A DNA stretch of 60,000 nt, taken from assembly GCA_030704615.1 (NCBI GenBank), contig CM060731.1, forward strand, positions 4,404,001-4,464,000, written 5' to 3'. How positions within the stretch are numbered: the stretch's first letter is position 1; every line of letters starts with the position of its first letter. Shown here piece by piece: positions 35,460 through 48,591 of the stretch. The position numbers and the translations under genes were made by a program. The notes beneath the pieces are model-generated. The model was not told the origin of the DNA and did not search any database. It worked only from the letters and a program-made list of their open reading frames with translations. Source of the stretch: Takakia lepidozioides (Eukaryota; Streptophyta; Takakiopsida; Takakiales; Takakiaceae).

Positions 35460-38400
35460 GTTTGGCGAGACTAAAGTTTGTTCCATAGTTAGTTAAGATG
35501 GAAGGCACATTTGCAGAAATGGTCGTCACATTGCAGAGTCTTCAGCTCCAGATGTAAGAACTTCGTGCCTCTACTGCCCAACTATAAGTTGATCAGTCTC
35601 AAGATCTTGGCAATGCTCTCAACAATTTGCAACAACAAATTTCAGAGTTAAAGGAGTTGAACAATGGATCTTCAACCTTGCGAGTCCCTACTACAACAAA
35701 TCCTACTGCAACGGTTCCTCCAAATCTTCAACAGATTACAAGGGAACCAAAGGTCAGCATGCCCCTAAATTTTGATGGGACGAGATCAAGATTTTGCGGT
35801 TTTGTTCAACAAGTATGATTGTTCCTACGACTACATCCACAACGCTACCCTGATGAAGGTATTCAAGTGGGATTCGTGGGCACCCTTTTTCAGGCACTGC
35901 CCTATTTTGGTTTGCACCGCTATTAGAGAAAACTTCACATTTACTATACAATTTTGAAGCGTTCATGTCCGAGTTCACTGCAACGTTTGGAGAGAATGAT
36001 AGAGAGAGAGTTGCAGAGACAAAGATGCGAAATCTTTGACAAGGAGCACGTCCAGCTTCCGTTTATGCTGCCGAATTTCAACAACTTGCGTGCGATCTCG
36101 ACTGGAATGAGAAGAGTCTCATTAGTTAGTTTTGATGTGGCCTAAAAGAGGATGTAAAATATTTGTTGCAAACAATGTCAAACATGAGTACACCGAGCGA
36201 ATTCATTACCCAAGTCATTGCATGCGATAATCATTTGCTCGAAAGACGTCAAGAGAAGCGATCTGGATGGTCGACGACGCACCATGCCACTGCTACTACG
36301 GCACCAAACACCACGATCCATCAGACATCCGGTAATGATCCTATGCAGATTGATGTTGTCCGATTCAAGCCATTGACGCAACAAGAAAAACAAATACGGC
36401 GTTCAAATGGATTATGCTTTTATTGCGGAGAAAATGATCACATAGCATTAAACTACCCCAACAAGAGAAGATTCAAAGCTCGGGGCACAACTCAAGTGTT
36501 CGATACGAGGAGGTCGGAAAACGAAGATGTCCAGTCACAGTAGGGACCATGCGGCTGGACACCCCAAATTCCTCACCCAAAAAAAATCTCTTTCTACCTC
36601 CAGACCCTGTATCTTGTTTCACAGTTCCAATAAAAATCAGGATGCAAAATCGAGATATCTCCGTAGAAGCATTTTTGGACTCGGGCGCTTCAGCGTGTTA
36701 TATTGACAAAGACTCAGCGAATCAACACAATTTAACGCTCATAAGAAAGAAATTTTCGACCCCTATTGAAGTCATCGATGGACAACCGTTAGCATCAGGA
36801 AATATTAACCATGAAACTCGACCCCTTGAAGTGAAGCTTAAAAATCAAGCATCACAGATTGTTTTCAATGTCATCTAGTCTCCAACGAATCCTGTGATCC
36901 TTGGACTTCCCTGGTTTGTACTTCATAATCCTGACATCGACTGGCGATCACGAAAAATTTCGGCAAGACAAAAATGCAAAAGTACCAAAGGTATTCAACC
37001 CCTGTTTCTTGGAGTTAGAGCCTTCATGAGAGCTATGAAGAAAGACGCGACATTTGCACTTTATGCAACTCCGATCAAAACCACAACAGACCAAGGTACT
37101 TCGACATTACCCACTCAATATTAAGATTTCAAGGATGTCTTCGACAAGAAAAATACAGACATGTTGCCAGAATATCGACCTTATGATTGTGCAATTGAGT
37201 TTCAAGAAGGAGTTCAACCACCATTCGGCCCGATCTACAATTTATCTCAGACGGAGCTGGCTGATCTACGTGAAAATTTGTCAAAGAATTTCATTCGACA
37301 TTCGAAATCACTCGCGGGAGCACCTATCATATTTATGAAGAAGAAGGACGGATCGTTACGCATGTGTGTGGATTATCGTGGGCTCAACAAAGTCACTATA
37401 AAAAATCGTTACCCGCTACTTCTGATTTCTGGATTCCTCGAACAACTTGGACGAGCAAATTTTTTCACAAAGATCGACTTGAGAGGAGCTTACAAGCTTG
37501 TACGAATAAAAATAGGAGACGAATGGAAAACTGCTTTTCGCACAAGGTACGGACATTTCGAATATAGTGTTATGCCTTTCGGTCTTAGAAATGTTCCAGC
37601 AATTTTTCAACACATGATGAATGACATCTTTGAATTTTTAGATGACTTTGTAGTCATCTATTTGGACGACATTTTGATATTTTCACAGAATGAAGAAGAA
37701 CATGGTCGCCATGTACGCCTTGTCCTTGATAAATTGAGGGAAAAATGACTAGATGTCAAATGGGAAAAATGTCTTTTCCACCAATCTGAAGTCAAATTTT
37801 TGGGCTACATTATTTCCGACAAATGAGTCTTTATGGATCAGAAGAAAATACAAACCATCATCGAATGGATTAAACCAACTTCGGTCCGAGATGTACAATG
37901 TTTTCTAGGATTTGCAAATTTCTATAGAATCTTCATCAAGGACTATTCCAAAATTGCTGCACCATTGACACGACTCACATGGAAAGACAAATTTGTATGG
38001 GACGAGAAGGCTGACCAAGCATTGAAAGGCTGAAGCAGGCATTTACGACGGCTCTAATACTGGTACATGCAGACCCATCTAAACCATTATTTTTGGAAGC
38101 AGATGCATCGGACTTTGCACTTGGCGCGGTACTCTCTCAATACGGTACAGATGGCCGACTTCACCCTGTTGATTTTCGTTCTCGCAAATTTTCCGCTGCG
38201 GAGATCAATTATGAAATCCATGACAAAGAACTTCTTGCAATTATCGATGCTTTTGAGGAGTGGCGTCATCTATTGGAGGGAGCTAAACATCAGGTCACTG
38301 TCTATAGCGATCACAAAAACCTCGAGTATTCTATGAGTGCTCGTGTTTTGAATCGACGTCAAGCGAGATGGAGTATGTCACTAGCAAGGTCTGATTTTGT

Positions 38401-38482
38401 TATTACCTACCGTCCCGGACATCTTCAAGGAAAACCAGATGCTATTTCTCGACGATCGTTGCGCCAAAAGAAGATAGCTTGA
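35460..38482 (+). pseudogene. Gypsy A gag-pol, decayed (gag, protease, reverse transcriptase, RNase H)
   Basis: This is a Ty3/gypsy polyprotein relic read across frames. Gag starts at about 35497 and has early stops. The zinc knuckle reads CFYCGENDHIALNY (about 36416), its last Cys changed to Tyr. The protease has LDSGASACYIDKD. Reverse transcriptase has YLDDILIFS (about 37660). RNase H has [17 protein letters not shown] and [10 protein letters not shown]. The order protease, RT, RNase H is that of gypsy elements. Stops and frame changes (for example 37746, 37824, 38031) make it non-functional. The integrase expected after [14 protein letters not shown] is absent: recognisable gypsy sequence stops near 38480. 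Confidence 0.92.
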
Positions 38483-40950
38483 ATGGTAGTAACAAAAGTA
38501 CACGAGGGCTCCAAGAAACGCTGACGCCGTAGCTGTGTAGGACTTAGCCATTTCAACTTCTTCTCTAATGCGCCCGCTAGATAGCTAAGTTAGGCCAACC
38601 ACTATCAAGAATTGCAAAGTAGTAGGCTTCTTGATTATTTCTTAGACAACCCGATATTTTAGTTATAACTAAACAGAGTGGCAGAACCCATCGTGACTGC
38701 TCCATGTGGGAGTGGCCGAGACATAGAATCGGCGCCATTGTACTTCCAAACAACGGAACGTGTGCGAAAGGCGTAGAGGAATGATGAGTGCTTCTAGGGG
38801 AATAGTTGGAAAACACCTGGTAAACTACAAGCAAACTTAGTTGAGGAGGAAAGGATACGTGACACAGCCCGAGAATCGGCCCTCCATCGCTACCGGATCA
38901 TAAAAAAGAACACATTGAAGCCGGAGCTGTCTACGAAAGATGTGAAAAATGGTGAACATGGCGAAGACGGTACTATCAAGCCCGATAGTGAAGCTCGATC
39001 AAGCAGTCAAGATAGCAAATAGCCTGCCGGGCCATGGGAAAGGCTTGAAGTTGGGGCAAATCGAGGATGTAGAGAGTCAAGAACAACACGCAAGCAAGGT
39101 GCAAGAAGTGTTGTTCTTCTTTTATTGTTTCTCTGCGGGAGTATAATACAACTCTTGGGGAGCGAGGATGCACGCCATGGCAGCAAGAAGCATAGCTCCC
39201 AAATGGGAGAAAGAAGGACTGGTAGAGGAGGGATAATGACTCCTCTCTACCCACGGCGTACTCAGATCGCTGAAAATGGAGGGGCCTGGCCGAACACACC
39301 CAAGCATCACCAAAGACATCATCTCATGCCAGCAGCCACAGATTTGAGTGCATCTGGAGGGAGGCAAAGATGGAGCCAACCACGAGTTCCAAGAAGACAC
39401 CTAGTCTGATCAGAACCCGAGATCTCTCAATCACATACAGAGAAGGAGCACATGGACCACGAGATAAGGCAATACCAAACGGAGCCGAGAGGACCTGTCT
39501 CTCAACTCGAGCGGCAGCGGGCGGCATTTTCTGCCTGTCTTTACAAACTTAGCGTTCGCTCAAGAGAAGCGGGCTGCCCCCTGATCAACCTTTACAACAC
39601 CACAGATAAGTACAGGGGCATTCCCAATGTTGTGATTCCAAGGGCTATGATGAAGAACATTAGGGAAAATGCTACAACATTTGCTATTCTCGCAACAGGT
39701 TATGTGTTGAATACTTCTCGTCTTCACCTGTGGGCCAACACGAAAGCTAAATCGCTGACATATGCTCCGGTCAACACTTACAGATTTCTGAAGGAGCAAT
39801 GGCTGCCTGTAACCACTAACCATACAGGTGCAATTGCGGCTTGCCTCTTACCAAACATAGCCATTGAGACAACGCACATTATAATTGCTCGATTGAATGA
39901 CCATCCCCTGCCTGCACTTGTTGCATGCTATCCCAAACACCTAATCACCTTGGCTACAGGAACATGTGAACTAACCAGCGCACACGAACAACAGCTAGGG
40001 TGCACAAGTCAAACGCATGAGGTTGAAGCTGGGATGGGGAGCCAAACAAGCAACTAGGTACATGGCGGTGAAGTGCCAAGCAGCAAGTCACATACTGGGG
40101 AGGCCTGAACGCCGTCAACAAGGAGATAACTCCCGCGCAGATGGACAAGGCGATGCCACATTGCAGCGTCGCAAACTTCAATTGCATAGCGGTAGTGCAG
40201 ATAAGTTCTCAACTCATATATTGCTAACATACTCATCAGCATGGGCCTTAAGAACAAGCAACCAGCCGCTTCCCGCCACACTGAAGCCATGCAGTATGCC
40301 CAGGGCCAAACCCAGCAAGTAAGCTCGCCAGAGAAAGCCACTGCTGATCCCGTGTGTGTAACTGGTTTCAAATCCCATACAAGAGAGATAGTGGTAAAGT
40401 CAACCTGTGTGCTGTACGAAAGAGATCTGAGCAAACACCGCGGCATTACATGTAGGTGCATGTACCTCGTGAACTGCTTTATAGTCATGAACATTAAATC
40501 GCTAAAAGATGTCGGAAGCAGGCTAGCAGATCTACTTTGGGCCCGGTGGCCAAATACAACCACCAACCACAGTACAAAACAGCCAGCTAACGCCTTGGAA
40601 CTGGCTTGGATCGGGGACTCTGTAAGTGCCATAAAAAAGAATAGCCAGCGGACATACTACAAGAAATGGCCCCTGCCACAGACAATGCTGATCCCTGCTG
40701 CCCTCAATGTGCACAGCTCAAGCCCAACACTAACTGTAGTGTGCATTGCGCCCCATGATCAGGTACGAGAGGCATGCCAGCAAAGTAATTCCTCAGCCAA
40801 GATTCAATCGCCCAAAGCAAGCGGCAAACAAGCTAAGTGCCAGGAGCTCAAATGCGGTGGTGTACCCCAAAGTCGGCCCAGAAACCAGATGCCCTATCTG
40901 CGAAGGTGTTACGGAAGCTCGGGCAACGCAACACGCTGCCACTCATAGAT
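38483..40950. other. Unassigned insert, left part
   Basis: The sequence no longer resembles a gypsy element, and integrase is missing. Open frames such as 39452-40057 have low-complexity composition and no motif. The left boundary of this foreign segment must lie near 38480. Confidence 0.35.
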
Positions 40951-43400
40951 GCAGAGGAAGTCTCCACTATCATCAGTAGCATATACCAAAGAACCCGTCA
41001 TATGTCACAAGACATCACAACAAAGATATCACAATACTGCATTGCTCAAGCTCTGAAAGCCTCATTATACCCATGGCTGTTCATACCAACTGAAAATAAA
41101 ATGTTGTGTTATACTAACAAGATATCAGGTGCCACAATTGTCACCTGCTGTTGTGATAAAAAATTTAAGACGATAGCAGCCCAAATCTTGGCTACAGTAA
41201 GACAGAAGGTCAGGAAGGTGAACTCAGGATATGTGCATAGAAACAAACTTGCTTTTCCAGCTTTGATGAAGCTTCCCCAGGAACTTAACTTGTTGCCACA
41301 GTGCACGATAATATTACTGTACTATGACCACCACGCGAGTGTAAAGCCCAACTCTGAACAAGGATATATGAAGAGATGTGGAGATTGCTGGTTGTGGAAA
41401 TATATGCATCACTCTGCTATAACTAATCACTGCTATGCCCAAAGCCTGAACAGGTTACGGTACTCCCTGCGGTCAACACCCCATGTAAATCGGCTGCGAT
41501 ACTCTACCCTGACAGTATCAACGCTCACAAGTTTCATCTGCTGCCTTGTTCAAAAACTTAAAGTTATATCCAAACATTGCAATGCTCAAATGTTGAATGT
41601 CTATGTAAATGTAATCTACATTAATTGCCATGCTCAGAGCATGAAGAGGATATGGCACTCAGCACCTCTTGTTGAAGAGGATATGGCACCTCAGCACCAC
41701 CTGCTATCAGCACCCCTTGCAATCCGGCAGCAGTTTACCCACACAATATCAATGCTCACAAATACCACTCGTTACTATGCTCAAAAGCCCCCATATGTGC
41801 AAGAAGACGCAACGCTGTCAAGGATACTTATCAAAACCCGAATGCAGTTACATATCCACACACCATCAAAGCTCACCATTGCCATTCGTTGCTATGACCA
41901 AAAACTCAATGTGACACTACAGTACTGCCTGGCTCAAAGCCTGGAAATATCATTGCACTCTCTGCTGTCAAAGCTATTTGTAACTCGTATGCAGTATTAT
42001 ATTTATATACCATCAATGTTCAGAATTGTTACTCGCTCCTATGATCAAAAGCTCAATGGAAATCAGTACATGCTAGTACCTCTCTACTATGATCACTGTA
42101 CTAATGCCATGCACAGGCCTGAACAGAGCCTAAAGAAAGCACCATATCCTCTACTACCACTGCAAGATAGCTTAGGGACCAAAACGCACAACAGTGTGCT
42201 AATTATAACAGGTCCCGGCCAGTTAGCAGATTGGGGTGAAAGGACAACACGCCACCCTCAGCAAAGACTGCACACTCGGAAGCTCGTATCCAATGCTCAT
42301 GCCGCTTTTTCAATACCCCCCTGTGACATAGTGCAAAAATACGCGATGGAACTACCTCCCCTACTGCCAAGTCACACTAGCATCTATGTTGAAGCACAAT
42401 ATGCCACAGGCCAACTACTATGTCTGTAGGAATCCCAACGCCACATCCCCGCCCAAAGGGCATATGTACCCATCATGGTCACCCAATATTATGATCAATG
42501 TTTACCTCCACTATTACAAATTATGTGGCAGTTACCAGCCACTCATACAATTGCGGCCCATCTCCAGGTCCAAATGGCACATACTAAGTGCTTTGTTCAA
42601 AAGCTTAATACTACTCATGGATGTACTCATAAACCCCTTGCTATCCGGTATGCTCAAAAGCTACCCATCTACTGCTCTGCCCCAAAGCCGCACGCTAATT
42701 GTTATGCTAAAAAATCCTATAAACATTGCCATGTTGATTTGTCAACATATGCCCAAGGTTGTGCCCAGTTACATTGGCCAAGCTGCACTAGCACCTCAAA
42801 GATTGGGTCCCAACATAGATCTGGGATCACGTTGTACATATTGCAGCAACCCCAACAGGGCACCATGCATAGGCTCGTGACTTCAACCGATAATATAAGC
42901 CCCTGCTGCAATCAGAGACCGGAAATAGTGCGATGACTCTGGCACCCAAATCTGCACATCTAATCCCTACTTTGTGAGGGCCCAATTACGGACCAGGCAC
43001 ACCAAGAGGCCCCATGGCAAACATGATTTTCTTCTCTCAGGCTTGAGAGTGATGCTTGGAGCAAAACCTGAGCTGACAATACCCGTGGTGGGGAGTAGCA
43101 ACACCACCAGTGGAGTGGTCTCTAGTGTAGGGTTGTTGCACAAGGTGGAAAATTTCTCAGCCGACCTCCCAAAGCACATTGGATTCAGATCACCATCAAC
43201 TATGCAGGTCTATCAGCCAGTGCCCAAAAACAGCTTCAGTACGAGTACGACAACATTCGAGAAGTCGGTGCAGTGATGGACAGGCTGGAGGCTTCGGCAA
43301 AGGTGCTATCAAGGATCAACACTAGCACCCAAAGCTATGATCAAATATTCTTAATGTTACAACAGCTCAGGCCACACTACTCTGACCACTCTACTGTTAA
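40951..43400 (+). repeat. Degenerate interspersed short repeats, consensus near TGCTATGCTCAAAAGCT
   Basis: A short motif recurs at about 41035, 41432, 41540, 41577, 41626, 41772, 41888, 41923, 42036, 42590, 42646, 42676 and 43332 with spacing of roughly 30-150 bases. Long open frames here, one of 530 codons (40837-42429), translate the motif as CYAQSLN or CYDQKLN. They contain no domain and probably stay open because the repeat lacks stops. I regard the region as non-coding repeat DNA. Confidence 0.55.
41789..42315 (+). repeat. 527-bp direct duplication, copy 1
   Basis: From CCCCATATGTGCAAGAAG to GCTTTTTCAATA this segment is nearly identical to 47123-47649, differing at only a few scattered bases. 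The copies are 5.33 kb apart and in the same orientation. They lack the TG...CA termini of an LTR. Confidence 0.9.
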
Positions 43401-44775
43401 CACACAAAGCTCACAACATAGGACTATGGTAGCAACTATTCAATTCAACCCTAGTGGTGACACATGGGGAAAACAATGCCCTCTTCGGTATGCTGCCATA
43501 AGTTGGTATGTACAAGAAAACCGTACGAAGGAAGTAGCCCATAGAGGAAACCTTGATGGAAAGTGGGCGGCAGTCCATAAACCCCCTATATTATGTGCAA
43601 CATGCGTGCACAAGAATAGACAAAAAACCTATCTACAAAGACACATACAAATCCAGCCCACGTTGTTAAGGTGGAGTTCAACTCAGCCCTCTACCACAAT
43701 ACCAAATATGCTATATACTGACGCCCCTTCTCACAGATAAAGACGTTAGGAAAGGGATCCAGGATACCACGGATTCCTGATTCTTGTGTTTGAGGATTAG
43801 GGGCACCATCACTGACTCAACTAAGAGCCTCTATTGCAGGAACAATGAACATAGTGTGCAACAAAACGTAGCTAAATCGAGGGAAGGGAGATTGTGCATA
43901 AAACCACTCCAAAGAAACATGGGCAACCTAGCAAGCAGACAAGATCTAGATAAAGCTGGCACGCGTCTACACTACCGCATAGTATGCACGCCCCCTAGCA
44001 TCAGGTGGTGTACACAGCCACAACTATACCACTACCTAATAGGCCAAGATTGGCAATTTTCCCAAGAGTACCAAGAATCAAGAAACAACCACACAACTAA
44101 TGCGACCAGAAACACCCCACGCGGGAAAGCTGAACCAAAATCAAGCGGTAACCTCCATGACCAATTGCCCAACAAACTAGGAGTAACAGCAGTCATCAAA
44201 GTGCACTTGCAAGAACAAGAGTGTCACGATTACAACAACCACAACTTCAGCCAACAGAACCACGATTAGAAGAACTAGACCAGCCAGGACATATGCTACA
44301 AAAGCAATTAGGCAGGAAAGCTCCTGTTATCACGCATCGTCGCATTACAACACCTTGGACAATCTCCCCCCTTCTTGCCAGTGTACTCGTACCCCTTCGC
44401 GTGCCCACTAGTGCAGCTGTAGAACCTCCATACCAGCACCCACTGCTCCACGATCTGCAATACTCACCTCTAGCAGCCACCACTCTTCCAACCCATCTGC
44501 TAATTACACTGGCTGATAAAGTGCACCCTGCACCTTGCATGACACCTTCTAAGTCTCATCAATCTGTCTCAGAGTCCTTTAGCAACGTCTCTACGGCTTA
44601 CCACCGTAACCTGAGGGCCATGTTTGACACATACGATCACCAAGATGATCCCAACACAGCCTCCACACACCCGAAGCAGGTACCCGGCCAACAGCCGGCT
44701 TCTTCCAAAAGGACCTCCAGCGAAGTTTGTAGCTCCTCCAAGCATACGAACTCAGAACGATCCAGGGGTCCCGCT
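43401..44775. other. Unassigned insert, middle part
   Basis: Several proline- and threonine-rich open frames occur (43784-44269, and 44221 onward). None has a recognisable motif. The frame from 44221 is continuous with the ORF annotated from 44776. Confidence 0.35.
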
Positions 44776-46593
44776 ATGGCTGACGGCCCCACAGAACCCA
44801 GCACCATGTCGTCCCCATTGACACCTGCAGGAGCAACACCTGCCCATACCCCAATTGTTCCTCCAGTCGCAGCAGACATCACACATTTATGGCTTGGAAG
44901 CAGAACCATGGAAGAAAGAGCCCGCGAGGCAGGAGACCCCCCTATCTTGGAGCTACGGTCATAAGAAGAACTCATCCGACTTGGGGTGGTGCCGAGAGAG
45001 AGTGAAGAAATGGTGCACTGTCGACGTGCTTTTCCCCGAGTGCCTCAGTGGCTATATCCCTCCAAGAGATGCGATGGCAAAGAGGGGCAGTTCTATCATC
45101 TCACCCAGCTCCCTAAAGGCACGAAAGTTAATCCCCACACAGGACTGGCCCTGGAATCATATCACATCATAATCAGATTCGACTATGACACCAACATGGA
45201 TCGAGCCACAGTTCTAGAGACGACCCGACGAAGACTTAAGGAGATGGATATCCCCGTGGGAAGCACGCGTATCTCTCCAATCCCGGTGTTTACGCAAACC
45301 AAAACCAAACTGTGGAATGGGCTAATCAAGATTGAACTGAAACATCCAGAGAGAGATGGCCTTGCTCTACTGAGGGGAGAGTGCGTGTTCACTCTTGAGC
45401 TATCCAGAGGCGTAAGAGTCATCGGTCATGTGGAGAAAAGCTTCAATCTTGCAGCATCTGGTGACTACTTCTCTCTGCATATTGCTAGTGATGCTTTTCA
45501 TGGATGCCTGGGGCATACCCTGGCTGTGCAGTTCATTGTGGAAGGCTACATTAGCGGTGATGAATATGAGCTCCAGCATGTCAGGAAAAATAAGACAGAC
45601 ACGAAATTTGGGTTCATATACGTCATCTCAGAAGACACACGGACGAAGGTGCTGAAACACGAAGTCAACTTTGCCAACAACCGTATCAAACCTGAAGTAA
45701 GATATACAAACCTAGCAGGCGCACCAACAACCTCCAAAGAGTTCATTGCTGAACGCAATGCCCTTACACTCCAAGTCAAAAACCTTAACTCCTCCAGAAC
45801 TCAGGCAGAAATAGAGGATGGTGTCCGGGGGCTGTTGGGAAGAAACAATGTGGCGCAGATTTACTTTTGTTATACCCCGAGGGAGGAGAAGACAAAACAT
45901 GAAGGCATAGCATACATCACATGCCTTAATACAACATTCTACACACAATGGTGCTACAGACACAATATACTGCTGCATGGACATTTCATTGACTTCATAC
46001 CACATCCACAAAGCCTAAGCGGGTCAGTCCCTGTGGCCCCAGAAATTCTCCAGCGGCTAGGCACTGACAACATCAACAAGGCACTAGCGCAGATGGTGGA
46101 GTCCATCAAAATCACAGCTGCAAAGCCAGCAGATGTTATCAGCCGGGCTGAGGTGGACCAGCGCTTTGCTGCTCTAGACAAACGTTTTGCGGAACACCGC
46201 ATTACAACTACAGAAGACATGAGCAAATTGGAAAGGCGCTTTGTCAAAACCTTCACCGCGGCAAATGCCTTGAACCTGCAGAATATGCGTCAGTCCATCA
46301 CAGCCCACTTCTCAAAGAACCTGGCCAGCTTCCATGAACATGCCAATGAGGCCCTTTGCAAAATGCCACAACTACTTGGAGCGATTCTCCCCCTGGATAA
46401 GGAGCACGTGGACACACTCGACCAACTGGCCAAAGAATCAGGAAACTTCAACATTGTCCCGCCACCATATGATCCTGAACTACTCTCCCTCACCATGGCA
46501 GGGGAGCAGCCCCAGACACCGGCACCCACAGGGGCTGATCGCATGGAGCGCACAACAACAGTGGACATACACATGCAGACCGCCAATGAGTAG
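44776..46593 (+). pseudogene. Unknown ~606-codon ORF with one in-frame TAA; possible retroelement ORF1-like protein
   Basis: I do not recognise this family. From MADGPTEPSTMSSPL the frame is open to TAA at 44962-44964. It then continues in the same frame without another stop to 46593. The N-terminus is Pro/Thr/Ser-rich. Two alpha-beta segments follow: about 45100-45420 (SYHIIIRFDYDTN, WNGLIKIELKHPERDG) and about 45780-46010 (VKNLNSSRTQAEIEDG, HEGIAYITCLNTTFY), the second recalling an RRM-type fold. A helical, probably coiled-coil region (FAALDKRFAEHRITTTED) and a proline-rich tail come last. That order recalls nucleic-acid-binding first ORFs of non-LTR elements, but no reverse transcriptase follows, so this is inference. 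The single stop may be a mutation or a readthrough site. Confidence 0.5.
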
Positions 46594-47122
46594 GCACATG
46601 GATAGCATATTCAACAACCAAGACAGACTCAACGTAGCTGCCACCAAAAGCAAATTCAGATTATATCACAGAACTAGACTGTATGAGAGATACAATGCAA
46701 TAACTCTTTTTCTTATGCTATGTAACGCCCTTTTTACATCACACTGTGGCGTAGATGCTGCCAACAGGTCCTATAGTGTCTGCTCATCTGCTGCAATCTG
46801 CAATCCTAAACTGTACTACAATCCTACTCCAAATGGGTCTGCTGCAGCCCCCACTAACCCTCCCCACAGAGACTGGCTTCTCTGTCCCCAAAGCCCACAA
46901 CAATGCTTGGTTGATGCCCTGCAGAGATACATGTCCTGGTACAAGTGCAGCCAAAAACAGCCACAATAAGAGATCTGCAAAACAAGAATGTCTTGCACCA
47001 AAGTAGCAAACACACCGTACAAATAAAGACCAATGAACGCACCATACGTGCACCTTGGATACAGTCAGAGCACCCACCTTCTCTGCAGGTTCTGGCTGCT
47101 CAAAACGCAGATTGGAAAATGT

Positions 47123-47649
47123 CCCCATATGTGCAAGAAGACGCAACGCTGTCAAGGATACTTGTCAAAACCCGAATGCAGTTACATGTCCACACACCAT
47201 CAAAGCTCACCATTGCCACTCGCTGCTATGACCAAAAACTCAATGTGACACAACAGTACTGCCTGGCTCAAAGCCTGGAAATGTCATTGCACTCTCTGCT
47301 GTCAAAGCTATTTGTAACTCGTATGCAGTATTATATTTATATACCATCAATGTTCAGAATTGTTACTCGCTCCTATGATCAAAAGCTCAATGGAAATCAG
47401 TACATGCTAATACCTCTCTACTATGATCACTGTACTAATGCCATGCACAGGCCTGAACAGAGCCTAAAGAAAGCACCATATCCTCTACTACCACTGCAAG
47501 ATAGCTTAGGGACCAAAACGCACAACAGTGTGCTAATTATAACAGGTCCCGGCCAGTTAGCAGATTGGGGTGAAAGGACAACACGCCACCCTCAGCAAAG
47601 ACTGCACACTCGGAAGCTCGTATCCAATGCTCATGCCGCTTTTTCAATA
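47123..47649 (+). repeat. 527-bp direct duplication, copy 2
   Basis: This is the partner of 41789-42315. It ends directly before the zinc-finger ORF (47652), so the duplication breakpoint may have removed the 5' part of that gene. Confidence 0.9.
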
Positions 47650-47651
47650 AA

Positions 47652-48591
47652 TTGCTACCAGACTCGGGAGAGCATGCCGAGGATGAGCATGCTGCTCCTA
47701 TTATCGTTATCCAATACAGCATTCCAATCGTGGAGCGAGATGTGTCGGCTTCGCAGTGGAGAATTGCACGGACCCGTCCGTCATTTCGTGGCAAATGTTG
47801 TGCTGTTCGTGTCGACACCAACCAGAGATGCAATGAGATGATTCGGAGGAGCCCGCAGGGCGGTGTGCCTGCTCCTTGCTTCACAGGGAGATTTGTGTGC
47901 GCAAAGTTTGTGGAGGCCACACTGAAGGAGTTTTGGTTCTGCAGGCATGACATCATGTCGTGTGTGTTCGGCAAGCCCAAGTATGGTGTACAAGGCATGC
48001 CTGAACCACCAGCAGTCTGGCCTGTGGCAATTGGTACAGAATCTTACCCTGGAGGAGGCAGACGCTCTAGGAAGTGCAGGGTTTTGACTGGTGGAGAGGA
48101 CAGACGTTCCACGAAATCCAATTCCCAGTCGTCATCCTCCTCCCACGAGAAGCTCTTCGCCTCGCATACCGGTGGGTGACCCCGCAGCTTGGCCTACCCA
48201 TCGGTGGGGGAAACTGAAAAGACGGCGGCCACCAACAAAGGCGAACGACACCAGGATGGCCAACGCTCTTGCAATGCCCTGCATAGTGCAAGGTTGCAGG
48301 GATGTTCCTCACCCCGGGATGGGACGCATATTTCAGTTGTCAACAGCCGGGTCTGCTGCACGCAGTGTCGTGTATGCAATCACGGTTTCTCAGTACCCAG
48401 CTTACAACTGTGAGGACTTCCTTGTTATGGAATCGAAGAATGCAGCATACGTCCCCTGCAAACACCTTTATTACATTTTTCTGAAGCGCATGAGTTGCAT
48501 ATCCGCAATGGACGTCTTCATCCATGCTCCAACACTGAGTTTCAACGAGCTGCACAAGGCCCTACGGCAGGATACAGGTCGGACTGCTTGA
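47652..48591 (+). CDS. Zinc-finger/SWIM-like protein, probably transposon-encoded, possibly 5'-truncated
   Basis: A plausible spliced model is 47652-48171 plus 48347-48591 (donor ACCG|GTGGGT, acceptor CAACAG), in frame, about 254 residues. The first exon holds a Cys/His cluster: CCAVRVDTNQRC, then FWFCRHDI. This fits small zinc domains of the CxnC...CxxH kind. The second exon holds YNCEDFLVMESKNAAY followed by VPCKHLYYIFL, which resembles a SWIM zinc finger (CxC...CxH) with its first Cys replaced by Tyr. SWIM fingers occur in several transposase families. No DDE core is visible upstream, where the 527-bp duplication ends three bases before the ATG. Alternatively there are two frames joined by a frameshift. 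Confidence 0.45.

Noticed and set aside
39452-40057. 201-codon open frame as a gene
   Set aside because: There is no motif, the composition is repeat-like, and no splice or promoter context supports it.
40837-42429. 530-codon open frame
   Set aside because: The translation only repeats CYAQSLN-like text from a degenerate DNA repeat and has no domain. Part of it is duplicated at 47123-47649 in another context.
41789-47649. LTR retrotransposon with 527-bp LTRs
   Set aside because: The repeats lack TG...CA ends. No primer-binding site, polypurine tract or reverse transcriptase lies between them.
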